Shown here piece after piece: positions 22,801-34,166 of a DNA stretch of 64,000 nt. Where the stretch lies: contig OZ005657.1 in assembly GCA_963930645.1 (NCBI GenBank), positions 50,815,153 through 50,879,152 on the forward strand, read 5' to 3'. Source of the DNA: Salticus scenicus. Taxonomy: Eukaryota; Arthropoda; Arachnida; Araneae; Salticidae. The notes beneath the pieces were generated by a model. It was not told the origin of the DNA and did no database searches. It saw nothing but the letters and a program-made list of their open reading frames with translations. Positions within the stretch are counted from its first letter, which is position 1, and every line of letters starts with the position of its first letter. The translations under genes were made by a program, and so were the position numbers.

Positions 22801-23899
22801 GAGTTAAATCTGATTTTCTTTTGTTTAAAATTTGTTCTGACGGTTGAATTAAATTGATAGAGTGTTCAGTTTTGTTTTTAAATTCCGTGTGATTGCCATC
22901 ATTCACAATAATTTCACTTACATCAAAATTTTTGATTTGTTGAACCAAAGCAATTTTACCTATATTCATGTTTTTGTTAAGATGAACACTCTTTTCAGAA
23001 TTATTTGATACATAAATTTGGAAATTATAAATTTCTTTTATATGATTTTTCCTATTATAACTTTTTTGGAAGTCATTGAATGATATAAGAGAATCGTAAA
23101 AATTTATCTGTTTATCTTCATTTCCCTCAAACATATATTCAGTAGGATCAGGTTTTAATTTGGTGAATACCTTAATTGATTTTCTTTCAAATGGGTTGAG
23201 AATACATTTAGAATGTAAATATGCAGGAATGCAATTTTTTTTATGTGCATGGTCAGTATGATTGTGATTACAAGTACCATCATCCTCTTCATTACAAGAG
23301 TAAAATGGAATTGATGTATCATTTATTTTTAGTAAGTCATGAGCAAAATCAATTTGGATGTTATTATGTTTAATGAAATCAATTCCAAGAATTCCTTGGA
23401 AGGACGAGGATGAAGGGATATCAACTATATAAAATGTATGGTGAAAATTCTTTTGTTCAATTTTAAAAGATGCACTTATACATGATGAGAAATTAACCTC
23501 AGAATTGACAGTCTTAATTGTAATATTAGAACCTTTTCTTTTATATTTCAAAGATGTTTTGATTTGATTAAACAATTTTTGTGAAAGTAGACTTAACGAA
23601 CTGCCTGTGTCAATTAAAAAATTTACTTTTGATTGAGCCATCACTGCATTAATAAGTGGTAAAGAAGAAGCATTTTGATATACATTACAAATATATTTAC
23701 TTCTTTGCTCCGTTTCTGTTTGAATAGCTACATTGTTTGAAATCGTAATGATAGAATTTGTTTGAGAAGCAACAGAATTAACTAGCCTACGATTTGTTAA
23801 TTTTGGTACATCATTATTTAGCGTAGAAAATACTGGTGATTGTAGAGATTGAGAAATAGTCTCACCAGTAGGAATAAATCTCTCTATCAGTTTAAATTC
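19805..23899 (-). CDS. pol: Gypsy pol: protease, reverse transcriptase, RNase H, integrase
   Basis: The frame is open from 23899 and the stop lies at 19805. There are about 1280 codons after the first in-frame start-like codon (ATG at 23641), but expression is most simply explained by -1 frameshifting from gag. Numbering from 23644, the protease signature LIDTGSS is at residues 10-16. The reverse transcriptase has YQDD at 490-493. RNase H has TDAS with its aspartate at 639, then ELMAIHRS and LADYLSR. Integrase has a zinc-binding region ending CTNC, a catalytic triad at D957, D1012 and E1048 (35 residues between the last two, as expected), and a GPF motif (YYGPF) in the C-terminal domain. All key residues are present and there is no internal stop, so the protein may be active. 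The tail carries SYNLRPR twice. The gene order PR-RT-RH-IN places it in Ty3/Gypsy rather than Copia. Confidence 0.95.
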
Positions 23900-24822
23900 C
23901 TATCCTCTCTAAACTTTGTATTGTCTCGAAATTTTGCTTCAGAATTTTGTTGGTGTGAGTAGTGTCTATAATCTTGTTTTCTTAAATTTTGTCTCTTCCA
24001 TCTGAAGCAATATTTAGCAGTGTGTCCATATTTCTCACAAATTTGGCAAATTCTAGAATTGAATTTGTTTCTACTTTGTCTATTTTGGAAGAAAGTTCTT
24101 TTATTTTTAAAGTGTGTTTGATTATCAGCAAATCTGTGCATTTTTGGAGAATATTTTGTTCTCTTGTTTTGCAATTGATGGTTCTGCTTATCATGATAGT
24201 CTTTTTTATTATCCTGTTTACATGATAAGCTGTTAACTTGTTCAGTCAAAAAATTGATTTTCTCCAAAATGATGTTACTGTTTGTGTCTGTGTTTTCTGT
24301 GTTTTTTGTCATATCCTCTGTCACATGAATTTCAAATAGTTTTTGTGCCCTATCAACAGCTTCTTTGTATTTATTAATACCTTCCTCTTGAAGCTTAATT
24401 CTAATGTTTGGTGGTATACATGAAATAATTTTAGAGAATTTTAGTGAGTTTAGTGCTTCTGTGTCATAAATATCAGGAAATGCTTTTGATGCGACACAAT
24501 TTAATCTGTGTGCAAAATGTTTTGGCGACTCTGATTTTATCATTGTGATGTTATTAAATGAATTAATATTGTATGTTGAAGACGGTAAGGAAAAGAAATT
24601 AGTAAATTCCTTTTCGATAAATTCCAGATCAGTCGCATTATATAAAATTTCATTTTCTAACATGAATTTTTGTGCAGGACCGATCAATTTACTTTTTAGA
24701 ATCAAAATGATTTCTTTAGATTTTATACCACCAATCTCTGCATACGATCTTAACTGATCAAAAAAGAATTTAAGAAAATTTGGATCCCCATCAAAAGTTG
24801 GAATCATAATATTGGTGGCCAT
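23887..24822 (-). CDS. gag: Gypsy gag: capsid and zinc-knuckle nucleocapsid protein
   Basis: 311 residues starting MATNIMIPTFDGDPNFL, with the ATG at 24822-24820. The N-terminal two thirds look like a retrotransposon capsid (FDGDP...FFDQLRSYA...LKSKLIGPA...F..KEF), which assembles the virus-like particle. Basic, glutamine- and asparagine-rich sequence follows, then one CCHC zinc knuckle (C259, C262, H267, C272 in CQICEKYGHTAKYC) that binds RNA. The stop TGA at 23889-23887 lies directly behind the heptamer TTTAAAC, and the pol frame overlaps the gag end by 13 bases. A single knuckle is common in Gypsy gags. Confidence 0.92.
   Translation of the reverse strand: MATNIMIPTFDGDPNFLKFFFDQLRSYAEIGGIKSKEIILILKSKLIGPAQKFMLENEILYNATDLEFIEKEFTNFFSLPSSTYNINSFNNITMIKSESPKHFAHRLNCVASKAFPDIYDTEALNSLKFSKIISCIPPNIRIKLQEEGINKYKEAVDRAQKLFEIHVTEDMTKNTENTDTNSNIILEKINFLTEQVNSLSCKQDNKKDYHDKQNHQLQNKRTKYSPKMHRFADNQTHFKNKRTFFQNRQSRNKFNSRICQICEKYGHTAKYCFRWKRQNLRKQDYRHYSHQQNSEAKFRDNTKFREDRNLN
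23890..23896 (-). promoter_or_regulatory. -1 ribosomal frameshift heptamer TTTAAAC at the gag-pol junction
   Basis: On the minus strand, gag codons AAT TTA AAC TGA contain T TTA AAC in the phase required for simultaneous slippage of two tRNAs. A shift of -1 leads into the open pol frame (F K L I E ...). TTTAAAC is one of the known efficient eukaryotic -1 slip sites. A stop directly after the site is also typical. I did not identify a downstream pseudoknot. Confidence 0.75.
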
Positions 24823-26652
24823 TATTACTAAATAATTTAAATACCAAAATGGAAAACTGAATATTATGTATATATACTATATATTGATTATGTATCACAT
24901 ATAAATATCTATAAAACTTTCACTACCAACAATAAAATATAAAAAGGATTGCACAAAATGTATTTTGACTTGAATAATTTCTTTTGGAAATATATTAAAT
25001 ATATATATATAAGATCTTAATATGTAAGATCAGTCATGGCAGAAATTAGCTGTTATAAAATACATGTTGTGCAATAAATGTAATAAATCAATATAAATTA
25101 TAAATGTATAACCCACAAACTTTATGAAAATATGTAAAATTTCTGTCGATTTATGATATAAAATGTATGCAACATATATGTATGCAAACGCTTACTCAAA
25201 TGTAAGTTGTATGAGCAATAACTATTTAAAGAAATGAGTAAATAATACTTATTATTACTATTATTACTATTATTATTTTTTTTTTTTTTTAATTATTTGC
25301 AAAAATATGAACAAAATTATATATATATTGCATAAATAAATAATTTAATAAATTCGATTGTTAAATAATAGAACGAATGAATGTTATTGTAAAAATATAT
25401 GATAAATATTAATTTTTCAATGTCATAATTTAATATTAAAAATATCAACATTTATATCACGTAAATTATGAAACCATATATCATATGAGCAAGTTACCTT
25501 ATAACAAGCAAAATTAGTATGAAAAGAAAATAAATGAAATGAAATACAGACATGTATTATAATGTTATTGTTATCATTTAAATACTAAAAATGTTATATA
25601 TATGTATTTTAACTATTTATTTCATGTATAGAAATTAAGAAATAGTTTACTTACTTGAACAGAAATATGTCCTTTTTTTTTTTTTTTTATAATTAATACG
25701 TAGAATTATTATTTTATTTTATTTTATTTTAATATGTTGAGTTTTTTATAAATAGATATTTTAATGGTGTTGTTGTTAGTATTGCGTCAATAGTAGTCAC
25801 ACTTAAAAATTTGTAAATTCATACAAAATGTAATTTGAGGAAGCGGCTTATTATATGAGGAAGCGGACATTCAAAACACTATAAATTGAAAACTTTTGTC
25901 GTTGGAATATCACGATAATAGTTCTTCTTCAAGCCTGATTTTTAAAAACAAGCGAACGGAATAGTCAGTATCGGACTGACGTTCAATAAAAATTTCTTTT
26001 GAAGAATTAATCACCTGCTGAAATAATTATCGAATGTCGACTAGAAACACGAAAGAAATTATTTGCATTTATTTTAAATCAGCAGCACACCTGACAGGAA
26101 GTTTTGGAGAAATGTTGTCATCACAAGCGCATGATGCGACACAAACACTGAACACCACTGCAGGCAGAGAAGCAAGCACATACGGACGACGACAACGACA
26201 ATATGCTCCAACACTGCACACAGAATGACGGGTCTCAAATAGGGAATCGGCAGAGACATCGGACGATCACAAGCCAAGCCAGACAGAAAACAGGAACAGG
26301 GACCTCTTGACAGGAACACCGACAGTATAGAATATCACCAGCATAGGCAATTCAACAAACAGAAGTGAAAGTTCTTAAAAATGTTTCTATTACTGTTCCG
26401 GGAATATATATATATATATATATATTTCAATAATATATAAAAGTTTTTACTCTGAAGAGTTAGTGCTTATAGGCGAAACAACTGCAGCAGATAAAGTAAT
26501 ATTGAAAAGCAACACAGGCAAAAAAATTTCAAGGTAGTTCAAAAGTGCATCCGAAAAAGAAAATTTTATAATGTTGCAGTTTTTTCTCCTCCCCGTGCCC
26601 ATTTTTAAATTCTTGCATAAATTTTCTAAGATTTCGCCTGGTATGAAGCACC
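24823..26652 (-). other. 5' leader of the Gypsy element
   Basis: About 1.8 kb lie between the primer-binding site and the gag start. The region is AT-rich, with an (AT)n run at about 26403-26425, T-runs at 25277-25291 and 25672-25688, and a short repeat of TGAGGAAGCGG at 25837 and 25856. The few open frames of 64-81 codons on both strands between 26034 and 26774 have no recognisable domains. A packaging signal would be expected here. Confidence 0.6.
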
Positions 26653-26653
26653 A
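26634..26653 (-). promoter_or_regulatory. Candidate tRNA primer-binding site
   Basis: Seven bases after the 5' LTR end (AAATATCACA) the minus strand reads TGGTGCTTCATACCAGGCG, beginning TGG as expected for pairing with a tRNA 3' CCA. The 7-base gap is larger than usual, and I could not identify the tRNA. Confidence 0.5.
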
Positions 26654-26660
26654 CATAATA

Positions 26661-27565
26661 TGTGATATTTATTTGGTAGGTAGTGTGAATTCTTTCTTTA
26701 TAACAGCCGTGAAGATAATCAGAAGAAGCGTTATGTCCCACAAATAACTCAGGCAAGCGAAATCTATAATGCAATCATTTAATAAAATTCAAAGTCATCA
26801 TATGTCTTGCAATTTCAATAACACATAAATTCCTTTGAAAAAATTCACAGTACAAATAGTCACCCGAAACATCTAGAATAAAGTTTTTTATGTATAATAT
26901 ATGGAAGATGAATATGAATTAACATTAAATGAACGGGATGGACACGGGGAGAGAAGTATTCAAAAGTTACGTCTTTTCAGCAGCAGAGAAAATGCAGAAG
27001 TGATGAAATTGTTGGCTGGATACATTACCCAAAACAACATAAAAATTAAGCCAAGGCAACACCCAACTTTTTCAGTTACAGCTAATTTAGTGTAACTTTT
27101 TAAAATAAATTGGCGATTGATTTCGTAGCCAAAAATCCGTTATCAGTTCGTGAGAATCTGGCAAACCAACCTTAACTCTTGACCACAAGAATTTTATCGT
27201 TAAATTTTTATTTATAAACCTTAGTCAAAGAAGAATACGCGATTTCTATTTTTACGTCGCAGATGTGAGATCTGTTCAATATTCAAAATGACATCAGGAA
27301 ACATTTTATTCTGTTTTATTTAATTGCGATGAAACGAATTGTTCTCCACAGAATTAAGCGATTGAAAGATCATCTCTTGCTTTTATTATTATTATTTCTT
27401 TTAAATGAAAGGAATAGTATGGCTTGCTCTTTTTGTAAGAAGGAATAAAGAATGAAACCGCATATATTAACTCGCTTTTTATACAGATAGAAAATGAATT
27501 GGGAAGGAATTAAATTTATCAGAAATGTAATACATAATTTAGAATATGTGATTTTCGATATCACA
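26661..27565 (-). repeat. 5' LTR of the complete Gypsy copy, shared with the truncated upstream copy
   Basis: It is identical in length to 17067-17971 and has the same TGTGATAT/ATATCACA ends. It acts as the 5' LTR of the element running to 17067 and also as the 3' LTR of the partial copy at 27566-31617. Confidence 0.93.
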
Positions 27566-28930
27566 TATTTCTCCCCTTCGTCTGAAAAAGAAAGTTGTTG
27601 CCCAGGGTTATCATATACAACACATATTCTACATATAGAACAGAAAAATTATATATATGTATAAGATATCAAAAGAAATGTATATGTAAACAGTTGTACA
27701 ACTTTGTATGAAATATATAGAGTAGCTACCATTACATTTTTTTTTAATATGTGCACATTTTCACTCATGTCCATGAGAATATTCTTCAGTCATCTTATTT
27801 TTCTTAAATATATGCTTCATAGTCCACTGCATATACGATTTGTTGATATATCTATATGAATCACTGACATTCACAATGAAAAAGCAGTAATATTGGATAT
27901 CATGTATTTTTCTAATTATTTCTTCTGCTAGATTCATATAACAATAGTTTGCAAACATAATAGTACTTTGTGGAAATAATATTCATTACAGTAGAAAATA
28001 ATATATATAAATGCAAAAATGAAATATAAAGAAGCAAAATTATCTAAAACTAAATATACAATACACCAAATGATGTGTAAGAAACATCAGAAAAATATTG
28101 TCAAAATAAAAATATGAAAAAAATATGATGTGTGAATAACACCATAAAATATAAGCAAAAATGTGTTTTGGCCAATTCCAGCCAGGAAAGCTGTTCAATT
28201 GTGTTAGGCATCCACCGTAACACGAACAAACTACCTTACTCTTGTGTGAAACACAAGTATATGACTCAGGCTTAGGGCCTTCGTCCTAGATGAATAGGGC
28301 ATGTAAAAAACAGCTCCACCACGCCATTAAGAAAAAATGTACGATCGGGAGCACCTCAAAAACAGGGACGGGAGATTTTCAAATGAATAAATAGAGAACT
28401 ACTAGTTTAATAGCATACTAGAATTCTCAAAATTGGATGCTCTCAATTGAGTTGATGATTCTTGGGGCAATAATTCTGAACGAATCATCTTCTCAAGGAG
28501 GGATAATTATTTCAAAAAATAAAATAAAATAAAAGGTGTAGATTCAATGACTTGATATCTACAAAAATCATAAAAAAGTCATTCCAAGAAAATTGAGAGC
28601 ATAAAAAAAGTCACGATCGGTAATATTCACACATTGACACATTTATGGCAATACATGTTGCTAGCAAAACGTTCAAATTATTCAAAAATGGGAAAATTCA
28701 AAATTTTAAATGATATATTATAACATTATGTGTTCAATGAAATAGCATAAGATATTATTATTATTTTTTTTTTTTATGAACATATTTATTTATTTTTGAA
28801 TACTAAACAATGTGTTATTTAAGTGTTTTTGACAAGTGTCTAAGATGCAAATGTGTGTAAATTGTAATTCTTATGTTCTTAAATAAATGTTAATATAACG
28901 TAAGAGTATATTTTTATAATTTTGTCATAA

Positions 28931-28969
<39 letters not shown>

Positions 28970-29149
28970 AATATGTCAAATATATCGATTTGAATAAAAG
29001 AATATGCAACACTTTAGAGTAATACTGTTATGTCAATTGCACCCTTGAACATGCAAAAAGTGGGCCCGCCAATAATGGCATGCAATGATGCAGTAAGCAC
29101 AACAAAGTTCCCTTGGCCTTTGGGAATTGCAGCAAAATATTTGCATATT

Positions 29150-29186
<37 letters not shown>

Positions 29187-29369
29187 ATGTAATATAAATG
29201 CTGTTAAGAATATCTTTTGAGAAACTGATATATTGATTGTAAAATAAAATTTAAAATTATAAATATTAAATAAATAAAGTGTAAAGGTCATTTATGAGTA
29301 TATGATTTTTTATGACAATAAGTTTACCCCTGCAGTGGTACCCCTGCAATGGTAACTCGTTCCACTTTT

Positions 29370-29397
<28 letters not shown>

Positions 29398-29401
<4 letters not shown>

Positions 29402-31617
29402 GGATTTGCCTTATTTTTCCTTGGACGCAAATTATATGAGTGTGTAGATTTTGGAATAGCATTGAAATTATTTGGTGTGCATTTTTGTCTTGGACGTAGA
29501 TTATATGAGTGTGTAGGTGTTGATATGTTTTGAAAAGTGTTTTGATCATTTGTAACACAGTTATCAACTAAATGTGTGTTTCTGGGTGGAGCTAGCAACA
29601 GTCTATCCACATGTACCTTAAATGCAGACTCATCAGGGTAGTTTATTCTTTTTATTGAAAATACAACTGGTGAATGCTTTTTAAATACAATAAAAGGACC
29701 ATAATATTTAAGTCTAAATCTGTCAGTAGATTTCAAATATACAATATCTTTTTCGAAAATGTTTCTTAACTTTGTTTTTCTTTGATAATAGTTATAGCTT
29801 CTTTCTTGAGACATTTTAATAATATTGTAAGCTTTATGATAAATTTTATCAAGGTCATGCATTAGTTTATAAACATCAACATTTCTGTCAAGGAATGGTT
29901 GGTTGCACTGAGAATCATATGTATCAAAAATTAATGATAATTCTCTGCCAAAGTGTAAGAAATTTGGTGAAAATTGTGTAGACGAATGTTTTGATCCATT
30001 ATACAAAGATTTATGAATATTGATAGCATTTACAAATGTGTGTCCTTCTTGTAGGAGTGTTTTTATGGAATATTTTATGCTTTTGTTTATTCTTTCAGAA
30101 ATAGCGTTGCTTTGTGGATGAGCAACAGAAGAGTGTAAAATTTTGATACCTAGTGTGTCGTTGAAATTGTTATAAACATGTGACGTGAATTGGGGTCCAA
30201 GATCTGAAAGAATTACAGATGGACGACCATGTGTGGATATGTAAGAAAATAAACATTTAACAACTTTTTGTGCAGATGTATCCGTTAAGGGATAAAGTTC
30301 TGCATGTCTTGAGAAATGGTCAATTATGGTCAATATGGATTGACCATTTTCGAAAGGACCTAACAAATCAGTAGATATAGTATGTCCAGGAAATTTTGGT
30401 GTGTAGGTTGGCTGTAAAGGTGCATTAAGTATACGATGATGTTTTGATTGTAAACAATTTGTACAAGATGCAACAAAATTTAATGTGTCGTTGTACATTC
30501 CTCTCCAAAAAAATCTAGATGATAAAAATTCGTAAGTTTTTGTAAATCCGAAGTGTGATAAATGAGAAATAGTTAATGTCTTAGCTTTTAATTTTTCTGG
30601 CACAACAATACAGTAAGTATATGTGTCATTGCAAGTGTCATACTTTTTTATCATTAGAACTTTAGTATCAGGATGTATAAAAAAATTAGAAAACTTCTTA
30701 GATGATCCTTTTCTTAAAATTTCATTATATATAGGAGATAATTTATCATCCTTTTTCTGCTCAAACACAAAAGTGTTATTTGATATTTCCAGGAGGGGAT
30801 CTTTATTACCATTTTGGCCAGAAATAAGAAAGTTTAATTGATAATTATTTTTACCTTTTTCATAATTTTCATGACCATTTGTACTCACCTTATCAGGATC
30901 AATTTGAATGACAGGAAGATTTTCTTCAAAAACAATCTTCGGATTAGTAGAAAGGTTTTCTTGATTTTCATCTAAGTTACATCTGGACAAATAATCAGCT
31001 AAAATATTGCTAGAACCAGGTATATGTTCAAAAGAATAAGAATATTCAGAAAGGTCCATAAGCCATCTAGTAGTAATGTCTGCAGGATTTGTTGTTTTCT
31101 TATATTTTTTTAAAGGTGCACTGTCCGAAAGAATTACAAAATTTCGATTATATAAATAGTATTTAAATGCAAGTACAGATCTGTGTATGGCCATTAATTC
31201 TAGTTTCAATGAAGGATATTTTTGTTCAGAGGGTTTTAATGATTTTGAAAAATATGCAATGGGCAAAAGTCTATCGCCAAATTTTTGCATAAGTACACCT
31301 GAAATTGCAACTTTTGATGCGTCTGTGTTTACGAAAAATTTTTTGTTCCAGTCAGGTGATCTGACAATTGGAGGTTTGAAAAATAATTGTTGCAATTTTT
31401 CAAAAATTTCTTGATGTTTCTGAGTCCACTTAAAAGTGACTTTAGGTTTGGTTAAGTCAATTAATGGCTGGACAATTTGAGAAAAAGTTGGTAATAATGA
31501 TTTATAATAAGTAGCAAGTCCTAAAAATCTTTTCACCTGTTTCTTAGTAGTTGGTACAGGAAATGAATTAATTTTAATAATATTAGCCTGCACCGGGGAA
31601 ATTGTATGATTTTGAAT
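29398..31617 (-). pseudogene. Truncated pol: RNase H and integrase portion only
   Basis: 740 codons remain, equal to the C-terminal 58 percent of the full pol. Protease and the reverse transcriptase core with YQDD are gone; RNase H and integrase with an intact D,D35E triad are kept. The frame continues 16 codons into host sequence to an ATG at 31665 (MLHKPWNDLYMHTCIW), an accidental fusion. It could in principle be translated as an RNase H-integrase protein, but there is no sign of a promoter. Confidence 0.85.
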
Positions 31618-31620
31618 CCA
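31616..31620. repeat. Target site duplication ATCCA, right copy
   Basis: Partner of 17062-17066. The first two bases could also belong to the pol sequence, so three bases are strictly independent. Confidence 0.55.
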
Positions 31621-31772
31621 AATACAGGTATGCATGTACAAATCATTCCATGGTTTGTGTAACAATAATATTCACTAAAGGCAGTGAGATGGTTTCACCA
31701 TCTAGTGTTGAACATATAAATTTCCTCATGGTCCGTATTACACGATGGTCCATAATACACGGTTCTCCCCTA

Positions 31773-32953
31773 TATCGTTATGTGACGAAAACTTAATTGC
31801 AGTTTCATCTACTCCCCCTATAATAATAATAAACATATATTACTAAATATTCTACTATTGTACATTAGCTATTGAGTTACAGATAATTTCAGTACTGGAG
31901 TAATTAGAAAAATGTCGTAGGAATTGGGTGCGTTGTTATTTGAAACAGTATTTGCAATTAAAGCAGGACAAAAATATAACTTGACATTAAATTTTGCTGA
32001 TTAGATGAACAAATTTTAAAACACTGTTTTAAAATTTTGAAAATCTCAAAAATCACTTGCTTAAAAAAAAAAAAAAAAAAGAGGTTGGGAGAGGAGTTGC
32101 TATCTGTTTTCTACCGTCACCTGAACTGGCTTCTTTATTGATGCTTATACATTTAATATATTTATTTATTTATTGTCTTTTAGGGCTTTCTTTTGTCACG
32201 ATTTAGTCGAGAATTCAAATTTATGCGGCAAACAAGTCATCATGACAATCTTTATTACCTTCTAATGAAAGTTTAAATGCAAATTTACCCCATTAAAGCT
32301 GCATTTAATCATAGTAAAAATACAGTTTGACTTTCAAATTTTTTTTTCTACAAGTCTAAAATGTAAAATTAGATCATTAACTTGGCATGATGAACGAACG
32401 ACATTTAAAATCCGTTTAAATTTAAACGTTGCACGTAACTCATCAGTTTTAAGAGAGTTTTTTTATGAGCATTATTATACGTCACCGTTTTCAAATTTAA
32501 GAGTACGCTGTTCTCTTTATGCCATCCTTAAAAGGATTAAAGCAGTCCTATTATAAATCATGATATAAGCTTAAAATGACAAGCGATGATAAGTTATTCG
32601 TAGAAAAAAAGAATATATATATATACACGCTAAGTACCAGTGGACATTTAACATTATAATTTTTATTGGTAAAAAACTAATTTTCTATGTCAGAAATATG
32701 AGGCCGTTCATAACCATTTAAGCCATAGATTTAAGCACTGCCACGTATCTTCATACTAAGGACGTGTTTTTTTTTTTTTTTTTTTTTTTTTTTGCGTGTG
32801 TTAATTCCCATTGTAACTTGATTTTACGAGCCTTATAGCGATAATAATTGTTTGTTAATTATTTGAAGATTTTTGTATTTTTTAATACTGAACACTTTTT
32901 CGGAAATTATCACTAACAAATTTCTTAAAAACTTCAAACATAATGTCGTATTA

Positions 32954-32995
<42 letters not shown>
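31773..32995. other. Intergenic, no gene seen
   Basis: AT-rich with A-run 32062-32080, T-run 32768-32793 and a (TA)n microsatellite at 32953-32993 that directly abuts the next MITE. Confidence 0.45.
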
Positions 32996-32998
<3 letters not shown>

Positions 32999-33134
32999 GG
33001 ATGGAACACGGGCGCAGAATTCACACCACTATCAATGTAAGAAAATTTTCTACTTCTTAAATCAACGATATTATAGGTAGAGAAATTTCTTAAACGGATT
33101 CCGGTATGAATTCTGTGCCCGTGTTCCATCCCTG
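32996..33134. mobile_element. 139-bp palindromic MITE inside a TA microsatellite
   Basis: The ends CAGGGATGGAACACGGGCGC and the inverted GCCCGTGTTCCATCCCTG extend through CAGAATTCA/TGAATTCTG. It is flanked by (TA)n on the left and ATATATATG(TG)n on the right, as expected for a TA-targeting element. Non-coding. Confidence 0.85.
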
Positions 33135-33376
33135 ATATATATATGTGTGTGTGTGTGTGTGTAATGAATACCTTTTCAGATATTGCATAAAAAGAAATGA
33201 TAACACTTGGAAAACATGAACAAGTTGAAAACGAAGAAAAATTAATGAAAATCCTATAAAATGTAAGCATACAACAATACATCATCAGGGGCCCTGGTTG
33301 TATGTTGTATGCAAAAGGTGTAAATTTATGTTATGTATATTACATTTTAGTGTTTTACATAATGTAGCAACAGTTA

Positions 33377-33410
<34 letters not shown>

Positions 33411-33490
33411 AGCACATATACTATTAGTTAACTTCGGAACTTTTTCCACGCTTTTCCTAGCATTAAATAAAAAATAAATTTAAATATATA
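33135..33490. other. Spacer with (TG)n and A-run
   Basis: (GT)n at 33143-33162 and an A-run at 33387-33409. The 96-codon minus-strand frame overlapping here runs through the MITE and microsatellite and is not a gene. Confidence 0.5.
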
Positions 33491-34166
33491 TAGGGGAGAC
33501 CCGTGTACCTAGGGCCGCTTTTTTTCAATGCCCAAAAACAGAACCCTTGACCTGTTTAAAATTATCAAGCTGATATGTACATATCTTGAGGACTAATTAC
33601 TTCAAATTGGGATTAATATAAATACCTAAAATAATAAATTCCGACAAATAGAAGGTTTTTAAAAAAACTTCGCTCATGGCCCTAGGTACAACACCCTCAT
33701 TGTACCTGGGGCCAGACCTCATTGTACCTATAGGACCGTTCTCTCAAATTTAGATTTCACTTTGTAATGAATAGAAAATAAGCATATAAACATGTATTTT
33801 ATAAAAGAAACAATATCAAGTAATATATTTATTTATCATATAATAATTATCATGTTGTTGCCTTAATTTGAAACACGAAAATGTTCACTTTTTTTTCCCT
33901 TTAGGATATTCTAACAGAATGTTTTTTCCCCTTCAATTTCTTTCTTTCTTTTTTTTTTTTTTTTTTCTGGAGTGTCTCTTGGATTTCTAGATCTCTCTGG
34001 TGTTCGGTCGCATCTTTTCTTTGATGTGGGAGGTTTTGCTTTAGGTAAAGGTTTTGCTTAGGTTCGTACCTGTTAAAGCATGACACACGAAAAGATGTTA
34101 GATGTTGAAGGTTTCGAAATTTCAACAGGACACGAAACAGAAACATCCAGTTCTATTATTTTTGGT

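Larger units (their letters stand above)
22025..26660 (-). other. Unique middle segment of the tandem Gypsy block
   Basis: This 4.6-kb part (leader, gag, protease and core reverse transcriptase) occurs once. It lies between the two near-identical 4.95-kb segments 17067-22024 and 26661-31617, giving the order repeat-unique-repeat. Confidence 0.9.
26661..31617 (-). mobile_element. Second, 5'-truncated Gypsy copy (pol 3' part, UTR and LTR)
   Basis: It matches 17067-22024 with a shift of 9594 at the left end and 9593 at the right; the difference lies in poly-T runs. The match stops inside pol at GAAT (22021-22024 = 31614-31617). Beyond this the sequence is that of the pogo-like host element. The truncated end overlaps ATCCA, the same five bases found beside the other end of the block. 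Confidence 0.92.
16331..31770. mobile_element. pogo-like TIR element 1, split by the Gypsy retrotransposon
   Basis: The terminal inverted repeat GGGGAGAACCGTGTATTATG (then GACC) at 16331 is mirrored exactly in type at 31747-31770 (CATAATACACGGTTCTCCCC). TA flanks it at 16329-16330 and 31771-31772. Removing the insert 17067-31615 leaves about 890 bp. The motif GGTCCATATTACAC recurs in both orientations (16514-16527, 16536-16549, 16811-16824, variants at 16554, 16799 and 16835, and at 31730 and 31748), matching the inner part of the terminal repeat; these are probable transposase-binding repeats. No transposase remnant was recognised. Assignment to the pogo group rests on its terminal similarity to element 2 (33493-35160), which carries one. 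Confidence 0.8.

Noticed and set aside
17067..31617. The two 4.96-kb direct repeats as giant LTRs
   Set aside because: They contain pol and UTR; the true 905-bp LTR with TGTGATAT/ATATCACA ends, polypurine tract and primer site lies inside each.
29398..31665. A 755-codon open frame as an independent gene
   Set aside because: It is the 3' 58 percent of the Gypsy pol fused by chance to 16 codons of pogo-like host sequence; the identical sequence lies in the full pol at 19805.
16331..31770. A 15.4-kb Maverick/Polinton-like giant element because of its long-distance TIRs
   Set aside because: The coding content is a Ty3/Gypsy element with its own LTRs and target duplication. The TIR element without it is only about 0.9 kb and has TA target sites.
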